In this document: piece by piece, positions 10,545 through 17,276 of the stretch | Position numbering within the stretch: position 1 is the stretch's first letter | How the letters are laid out: every line of letters begins with the position of its first letter | Origin: Xylaria sp. FL1777 | Taxonomy: Eukaryota; Ascomycota; Sordariomycetes; Xylariales; Xylariaceae | DNA: 17,276 nucleotides | Reading direction: 5' to 3' | NCBI GenBank assembly: GCA_022578965.1 | Contig: MU400973.1 | Coordinates: 1-17,276, forward strand | Translations under genes and position numbers: made by a program | Notes under the pieces: generated by a model | Databases searched by the model: none | Told to the model about the DNA's origin: nothing | Seen by the model: the letters and a program-made list of their open reading frames with translations, nothing else

Positions 10545-11520
10545 AAAAAATTATTAAGCTGAAAAATAAATTTATTTTTAAAGCTTATATTTTAATAAAA
10601 GCAAAAAAATTTATTATTATTAAAAAAAAATAAGTTTAATTATATAATATTATAATTATTTAATTTAATATTATTTTTAAAATATTTTAATTGTTATAAT
10701 TTAATTTAAATTTTAAATTAAAATATTATAAATTTGCTAATTAATTATTATTTTATTTTAAAACTATTTAATATTATATATTTTAATTTAAAAACAAAAA
10801 TAAATTTATTATTATAAATAATTTTTTTTTGTTAATAATACTTTTAATTATAAAAGTTTATAAGCTTATATTATAAAATTATTTAATAAAGTTATTAAAT
10901 AAAAAGCTAATAAATAAAATATAATAATAATATTTATAATTAAAGCTAAACTTTTAATATTTATTTAAGTTTTTAAAAAAGCAATATTTATTAATTAATT
11001 AATTAAAAAACTAAAAGTTATATTAAATAACTAATAAATTTAAATTTAATATAATAATTAATAAATAATTAAACTTATTATAAAAAATATTACTATATTA
11101 TAAATAAAGCTATAATATATAAATATTTATAAGTATTAGCTATAATAAAAAGTTTTTACTAAAACTTTAAAAATTAAATATATTTTTATTATTAATATAA
11201 TTGCTAATAGTTTAATAAAAGCACTTTTTAAAAACAAATAAAATACTTTTTTAAAACAGTTTAACTTTATAAATATTAAAAATATTTAAAAACATTAAAC
11301 GTTTAAAAAAATACTAAAAAAAAATAAAAAATACTTAAAAACTTACTAAAAAAGAAATTAAATATATAAATAATTAAATAAATATAATAAGTTTTTTTAA
11401 CTAAATATAACTATTAAAGTTAAAACAAAATATATTTATAGAAATTATTTTTTAAAAAGTGCTTTTTAAAAAAATATATTAAATATAAAAAATTATATTT
11501 TAAGCTAAAATTATTTAATT
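10545..11520. other. Nearly pure A/T block
   Basis: About 1 kb with even less G and C than the rest. Many 60-base lines have only a few G or C, and runs of ten or more bases without any are the rule. No ORF, tandem period or domain was seen. It ends exactly where repeat R copy 2 begins. It may be the most completely mutated fragment in the window or an originally AT-rich spacer. Confidence 0.6.
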
Positions 11521-11521
11521 A

Positions 11522-11787
11522 ATAAGTTATAATAAACCTGTTATACATTAATATAACAGGTTTACTTTTAAGGTTTAAATTTACAAGTAATAATAAGATC
11601 TTTAGCAATAATTTATTAAGAAAGTTTTTAAAGTACTTTTATTGCTATATATTAATAAAAGTCTTAAAAGATTAAAAGTAATAAATATATTAATGCTTAG
11701 TAGTTATAAAAAAATTAATAGTTAAAAAACTAGAACTAAATAAATAACTAAATATAAAAAGTATATAATTATATAAACAAAAAAAAC
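11522..11787 (+). repeat. Dispersed repeat R, copy 2
   Basis: Second copy of the repeat at 6345-6610, same orientation. Here the inverted repeat near its start is perfect: aaacctgttata at 11534-11545, loop cattaa, tataacaggttt at 11552-11563. Similarity ends in an A-run near 11787, after which the two copies have unrelated neighbours. Each copy keeps some G:C pairs that the other has lost, so they mutated independently after duplication. Confidence 0.8.
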
Positions 11788-12965
11788 AGTAGTAAAGTTT
11801 TATAAACGTTATTTGTTTTAATAAATTTAACGCTATATTGTTTTAAGTTTAAAACTTAATAAACTTAACGCTTAAGTTTATTAAGTTTAAAGCTTAATAA
11901 ACTTAACGTTTAAATTTATTAAGTTTATACATTAAACTTTTATAGTAGTTTAAATATATATTTCTTAACAAATAAAACTTTTTTTACGCGTGCTTTTTTT
12001 ATATATAGCTTTTTAACTAGTGTAGTTAGCTTATTTTATAACATTATTTTTTTTTTTAATTGTTGTTTTAATAATTCTATATTTTCTTTTTTATAAGTTT
12101 TTTTTTTTTTACTTTTTTTATTCTGTTTTTTATGCTTATTATATTTAGTAAAGTTTTTAAAAAACCTTGCTTATTACGCTTTAAACAAAAAGCTTAATAA
12201 AACTTTGCTTTGTTTACTTTTATTAAATTAAAGTTAATTAAAATAGCTTTATATTTTTGCTATAGTTATTATAATACAAAATGTTTAATGTTAAAATTTA
12301 ACTTTAATTAATATATTAAATATATTGTAGCTAAACAAGCAAATTATAATGCTAAAGGTTTATTTTTTAAGCAAATATAATGGCTTATTTTTTAGCATAA
12401 AAAGCTAAAAAATAAGTTAAATATATTAATAAAAAAGCATAAAAAAATAAGTATAGAAATTTATTGTTTTAAGCTATAAAAAAAATTATAGCAAAAAAAA
12501 ATAGTTGCTATTATAGCTTATAATTTAAGTAGTTTAAAAAAGCTTAAGCAAGTTAAAGCAAAAAAGCATTATATAGCTAAAAAACAAAAATAGCAAATTA
12601 AAACAATATAATTATTACTAGTTGTTTTTTTAAAGTTTAATTAAAACGTATTAAATGTTTTATTTAAAGTTAATTTTTTTTTTTAGCTTTAGTTAATTAA
12701 AGTATTAATAATAAAACTAGTTTATAATTATTTTAGCAGTTTTTAAGTATTTTTTAAGTTTTTAAGTATTATTAACATATAAATATTTTTTTTATTTAAT
12801 AAAATACTTTAAGTTATTATTGTTTTAACAAAAATTTAGTATACTTTTAACTTTATAAATGTTTTAATCTGTTTTTATTTTTAGTTGCATTTTAATAAAT
12901 GTTTTAATAAATGCTAGTTTTAGTAAAAGAATGTAAAAAATAAAGTAAACTTGCATATTTTTAAG
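11788..12965. other. Unassigned degraded sequence up to the foldback element
   Basis: Apart from the 38-bp tandem repeat (separate entry), this stretch shows T-rich sequence to about 12250, a short A-rich patch to about 12600, then T-rich sequence that continues in style on the other side of the foldback element. The last part may therefore be the 3' end of the minus-strand gypsy element. A minus-strand translation near 12830-12850 (KVY) was not enough to assign it. No gene is supported. Confidence 0.4.
11845..11937 (+). repeat. 38-bp palindromic tandem repeat
   Basis: Two full 38-base units (11845-11882 and 11883-11920) and a partial third (11921-11937). The four differences between full units are all transitions. 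Each unit contains short inverted repeats; at the first junction aataaacttaa and ttaagtttatt are perfect 11-base arms around a cgc loop. A related partial copy (aataaatttaacgct) lies just upstream near 11820. This may be a remnant of a subterminal transposon repeat. Confidence 0.8.
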
Positions 12966-13399
12966 GGAATTAATACAAACACATGAAAAATTAATATAGA
13001 TATATAATGCTTACAGATATATAACGAATAACTTTTTAACTACTGGTTGCACTGCAACCTAAAACATATTTTTTGGAAGCTAATTGCAAGGGGATTTTAG
13101 AAATATAAACGGTTTGTTTGTACGACCAACAGTCGTAGAAATATTCACAGTTAAAGAAAATATGCTAATAAACCAAAAAGTGACCTTTTGTATAAGCATA
13201 GAACATAAATATCTCTGCAACTGTAAGTTGTACGAATAAACCGTTTGTGTTTCTGGATTCCTTTCGCAATTAGCTTTCCAATGATTTCGGTTGCATTGCG
13301 GTGCGATAAGTAGTTGCAAAGTTATTTAAAACACAAGCCCATTATGTGTTTATAACGCTATATGTCTGTATTAATTTTGCATGTGTTTGTATTAATTCC
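12966..13399. mobile_element. Foldback/MITE-like element, not degraded
   Basis: A 434-base island of ordinary base composition, with many GA, GG, TC and CC dinucleotides, inside mutated sequence. Its 39-base ends (12966-13004 and 13361-13399) are inverted copies with three mismatches, beginning ggaattaatacaaacacatg. The symmetry continues inward. ttggaagctaattgc at 13073-13087 pairs with 13266-13281, and aaacggtttgtttgtac at 13107-13123 pairs with 13230-13246. A small caaaa...ttttg centre lies at 13174-13190. So the whole element is one imperfect palindrome centred near 13182, a non-autonomous DNA-transposon layout. The 79-codon minus-strand ORF inside (13080-13319) spans the palindrome and is not a credible gene. 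Flanks ttttt(a)ag on both sides could be an 8-bp target-site duplication with one mismatch (12958-12965 versus 13401-13408), but T-runs make this ambiguous, so the superfamily is not assigned. Confidence 0.88.
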
Positions 13400-13689
13400 T
13401 TTTTTTAGTAATAACAGTTTATAATTAATAAATAAAATAATTTCTTTAATTTTAAAAGAACTAAGTTTTTTAAATTTTAATTTATTACTTAGTTGTTTTG
13501 TTTTAATTTAAAAAATATTAATGTTTATATTTTGTTTTTATTATAATAAATAAACTTTGTTTTTTTTTTTAAAAGTTAATTTTTTAGTTTGTTTTTTGTT
13601 ATAATATACTGCTATTTATTATTATAAAAACTAAAAGTATAATTATAGTTTAATTTATAACGTTTTAATTTTTATTATAATAGTTTTTG

Positions 13690-14580
13690 CTTAAAATATT
13701 ATAATTAAAATAACAAGTGTTTTTATTAATGTTTTTTTTTGTTTTTTAATAGTTGTTTGTTATTTATAAACAGCTTTATATAAAAATATATTTATATTTT
13801 TATGTATTAATATATTATATAAAATTTATATTATTAATAATAGTTTTACTTAATTATTTTATTAATAGTTAATATAGCTTTATAAATATTGTTTTAATAT
13901 TTAATTTAGTTTTTTTGTTTATTTATTAGTTTATAAATAATAAACAATTAAAAACTTTAGTTTAATATTAATAAGTTTAAAAAAACTAGTTTTAAACTTA
14001 AAAATAAATAGCTTATTTTAGTTAAAAATAATCTTTTTTAGTAATTTATATTTATTTAAGTATTAGCATATAACAATATATATAAGTTGTTTAATTATTA
14101 TATTTTCTTTAAATAATAAAAAATAAACATACTTAGTAAATTTATTAATAATAATTCATATTTTATTATATTATATTTTTATAACTAAATTAGTTAATAA
14201 AAGTAGTGCTATAATAAAATCTTAAATAATAGTATGCTATGTTTATTTAAGTATTTATATAAGTTATAGCAATTTATAAAGCTTATATTAAACTGCTTTA
14301 GCTTTATTGCAAATATTGTATTTTTTTATAATAAATTTAACTATATTTTATAGTTTTAAAAAATTGTATTTTTTTTGTAGTTATTAAACTATTTTTCTTG
14401 CTTTTTAGTGTTTATATAATAAGTATTTATAGAATTTCTTAATAAATTTGTTTTATAAAGATTTTAATAAATAAACTTTACGTTTATATATTAGCTTGTT
14501 ATTTTTTAATCTTTTATGTTTTTATAGCTTTGTTAATTCTTTTAAGTTATAAGCTTATTATAGTTATATATTTATAAAGT
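13690..14580 (-). pseudogene. Ty3/gypsy integrase remnant (end of pol)
   Basis: Minus-strand remnant of a gypsy-type retrotransposon integrase, which would insert the element's cDNA into the genome. It reads in one frame through many stops. The N-terminal zinc domain shows H-x6-H (first His now Tyr at 14429-14431, second His at 14408-14410) and C-x2-C (first Cys now Tyr at 14318-14320, second Cys at 14309-14311). Then CNKAKAV-stop-YKLL matches the family's CNRAKAPRHKPYGLL. The catalytic core has DFI with the first Asp kept (14219-14221), YNKI...IIINKFTKY (YDSI...VDRFTKY), IIFN-stop-NKLF (IISDRDKLF, second Asp now Asn at 14021-14023), and VYYL-stop-TNK-stop-TKKLN (AYHPQTDGQTERLN, catalytic Glu now Lys at 13913-13915). 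It continues with YNI..HKN.NIF.YKAVYK, matching the region after the core. All changes are transitions, with no frame break seen. Reverse transcriptase and RNase H were expected at higher coordinates but not recognised. Confidence 0.9.
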
Positions 14581-17276
14581 TTTTAAATATAACTTTAACT
14601 TTTAAGCTTTTATTTTTTTAAAAATATAATATATATTGTATTACTTAAGCTAACAATTTATTAGCTATGCTAGTTTTTATCTTTTATATATATAGGTAAA
14701 AACCGTGCTTTTAAGTTAAAAGCAAGCTATAAACGGCTTACTTTTTTCTTAGTAGCTAAGTAAAAATATCTTATATTTATTTTTAAGTTGCACTAGTTTT
14801 ACTACGATTTTATTAAATGCTTTGTTTTTTACTTTTTTGCTTTTAAGTTGTTTGCTTACTTATATTATGCTATTAATTAAATATATGCATTTTTACGTAG
14901 TTATTTCGTCGTTTTTTTTCCTTTGTATTTTTTTGCTTTATAGTTTGCTTGCTTTAATATTACTGCTTACTTTATATTACCTATAGTAGTTTTTTTAGTT
15001 CTAGCATTTATTTAGCTAAATATACTGTTTTTTCTTTTTGTTTTTTTTAAACCTTTTTTTTTTATATTGCTAGTATATTATAGTTTGTTTGCTTTAATAT
15101 TATTATTAGCTTTTTGCTATATTAGCTTTTTTATAATTAAGTTATAACTAAGTTATAAGCAAAGTTAATTATTTATTCCTTTTTAGTTTGCTATTTATAT
15201 ATTTATTTTTTAAGCTATTTTTATGCTTTTTATAATAAGCTTACTAAATAAATATAGCTTATAAGTAACTTATGCATTAAAGAATATAAAATAGCAATAA
15301 ATAATAAGCTACTTTACTTAATTACTTATGTTAATTTTTTTTTTTTTAATTATTAACTTTATCACTTTTATTATTACTACTATTATATGTTTAGCTTATG
15401 CTTGCTTTAATATATTAAAGTGCTTAATTTATAATATAATTAGTTATTAATACGTTGCAATTATATAAAAATCTACTTTATTATAGCTGCTATACTTTTT
15501 ATAGTATATATTTATAATTAGTTTAATTTAAGTATATATATTAATTAATATTAAGCTTATATATTTAAGGTTATAAGTTATTTTATTATAGTTTTTAGTA
15601 GTTATTTAATCTATAGTACTAAATAAAATAACTAATGGCTTACTACTATATAGTTTAAGTTTTTATAACTGTTTATTGTTATGTTTTTTTGCTATAATGT
15701 TAATTTTCGAAATAAGGGTAAATGCTTTAATACTTTACGCTAAAGTATTATTAATAGCTTTAAAATTTATATTTATTAAATATGCTAAAATGCTTGAGCT
15801 ATATTGTTATTATATTGCTTATATTATAATAATATATTATGCACTTTTTATTGCTGTTTTTTTTACGTTAACTATATAAAAACATTAATAATTTTTATGC
15901 TTATAATATTATTAATAAGTTTACTAAGTATTTATAATGCAAAAAAGGCAAAGTAAACACTAAAAATAACAATTATAGTTTTATAAATACTTTTAATTAT
16001 ATTAGTGTTTAAACGTTTTTAAGCTTTACTTTAAACTTGTTTTAACTATTAAAGTTTTTTTAATTTTAAGTACTACTAATAATTTTTTAGCTTAAAAAAG
16101 TTAATAAAGAACTTTGATTATTTATTAAAGCTTATATAACTATATGCTATTTTTATATTAATAAAAATATTTAAGCTACACTTATAGCTAATATATAACT
16201 TTAAGTTATAATTAAAGAAGCAAAAAAAGCTATAGTAAATAAAAAAGCTAAAGGTTTTATATAAATAAGCTAATTAAAAAATATTTATATAACTTTTAAA
16301 GGTTAACATTGTTATATATTTAATAGTTAAAAGTTTTAATAGAATTTTAATGTTTAATGCTTAATAAAGTTGCTTAATTGCTTTACTTTTTTATAATGTG
16401 TGCTTTTTAATTCTTGTAGTTTTATATTTGTGATTTTATATTGCTGTTTTTAATACTTTATTATATTATACTTTACTTTAAAGTTTATAAACGTAAACTT
16501 ATAATAAGCAGCTTTTTTAAGATTATAAGTAGCAAATAGTTTTATAATAAATGCTTTAGCTGTTTTTTTATAGTTATAGTAAACTTTTTTTAGCTTAAAA
16601 AAAAGCTAATATTAATGCTTAGCTGTTTTTGCTTTATGTTTAAGGGCTTCTGTTTTTATGTTTTTATAGCTGCTTATAACTTAATTAGTTTTTTAGCTAC
16701 GTTATAATAGCTAAGCTTTTTTATATTTAAAACTTATTTAGTTATTTCACGTGCTTTTTTCGGGTTATGTAATAACTAGTAGCTTAGTTAAAAATTTGTT
16801 TGCTTTTTTAGTATGCTGCAAGTATTAAAAATATAATACTTAAATATTTTTTTTAAAACTTTAAATCTTTTTTAATTTCGTTAATTAAGTATATTTGCTT
16901 AAATATTTTTTTTTCTTAATGTAATATATCTTAAAATTAAATTTAAAAAAAAAACTATTTAATTTTTATGTTGTTTAATAATCTTTTATATAATTATAAA
17001 TTTTATTAAGTTTTAATAATTTAAATAAATTTTAATTAGTTTTATAGTTTTTATAAAAAACAGTTTTTATTTTTTAAATGTTATAATAATTACAAATAGT
17101 TTTTTGTTATATATAAAATATTATAATGCTATATTTTATAATGTTATAAAATAATAAGTTATTAAGTACTATTTTTTATTATTTTTTAGTTATTTTAAAA
17201 CTTTTGCAATTATATTATTTAAAGCATTTATTTTTAGCTTTTTTTTTTTTTATAAATTAAGTAGTTTAATTATAAA
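14581..17276. other. Unassigned T-rich degraded sequence upstream of integrase
   Basis: If the gypsy copy were complete, RNase H, reverse transcriptase, protease and gag would lie here on the minus strand. I translated 14581-15120 and parts of 15180-16000 and could not find the RT catalytic box or the RNase H motifs. A patch at about 14690-14940 retains more G and C and TC/CC dinucleotides (for example tttcgtcg near 14905), giving a lysine-rich minus-strand reading. A short string near 14941 (tagtttgcttgctttaatat) recurs with one C/T change at 15081. The small plus-strand ORF at 15676-15879 is rich in Ile, Tyr, Leu and Ala as expected from base composition and is not annotated. The gypsy copy may be truncated, internally deleted or interrupted by another element. 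Confidence 0.4.

Noticed and set aside
13080..13319. 79-codon minus-strand ORF of ordinary amino-acid composition
   Set aside because: It looks protein-like only because the island is not AT-mutated. It runs through both arms and the centre of a palindromic transposon and shows no recognised domain.
15676..15879. 67-codon plus-strand ORF
   Set aside because: Short, dominated by Ile, Tyr, Leu and Ala, no partner gene, and lies in degraded transposon sequence; chance absence of stops is likely.
1..17276. Organelle genome or Plasmodium-like nuclear DNA as explanation for the AT richness
   Set aside because: No rRNA, tRNA or respiratory genes are present. The motifs found are of retroelements damaged by directional transitions, and a non-mutated island shows that the host genome background is not uniformly this AT-rich.

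Overview
The window looks like a piece of an extremely AT-rich, gene-empty compartment of a filamentous ascomycete-type fungus. By eye most of it is roughly 5-22% G+C per 60 bases. I see no intact host gene, tRNA, rRNA or CRISPR array. What can be recognised is a graveyard of transposable elements that have taken massive C-to-T and G-to-A mutation, as in fungal repeat-induced point mutation (RIP). The organism call is an inference from two things: a LINE that reads like the fungal Tad1 type, and this mutation style.

Layout. 1-1264 is T-rich and unassigned. 1265-about 6300 is A-rich and holds a plus-strand LINE. Its ORF2 can be followed in a single frame from the endonuclease motif near 3058 to a C-terminal zinc-knuckle-like motif near 5766, despite dozens of stop codons. 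6345-6610 and 11522-11787 are two direct copies of one repeat that differ almost only by transitions. 6611-10100 is an unassigned degraded block. An 86-bp segment just after the first repeat copy (6625-6710) recurs inverted at 10105-10189. 10090-10480 is a slightly richer block with short tandem repeats, a small palindrome and a TATA-like string, possibly an LTR or promoter remnant. 10545-11520 is an almost pure A/T block. 11845-11937 is a 38-bp palindromic tandem repeat. 13690-14580 is a minus-strand Ty3/gypsy integrase, also readable through its mutations. The elements upstream of it (toward 17276) were not recognised.

The odd one out is 12966-13399. This island has ordinary base composition and is one long imperfect inverted repeat with 39-bp terminal arms. 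It is best explained as a MITE or foldback element that landed beside or inside the dead gypsy copy after the mutation wave, or that escaped it.

I found no undescribed functional system. The most unusual signal is the context of the surviving G:C pairs. In a hand-counted 300-base sample every C follows a purine, and all but one G precede a pyrimidine. That is not the simple CpA-depletion signature usually quoted for RIP.
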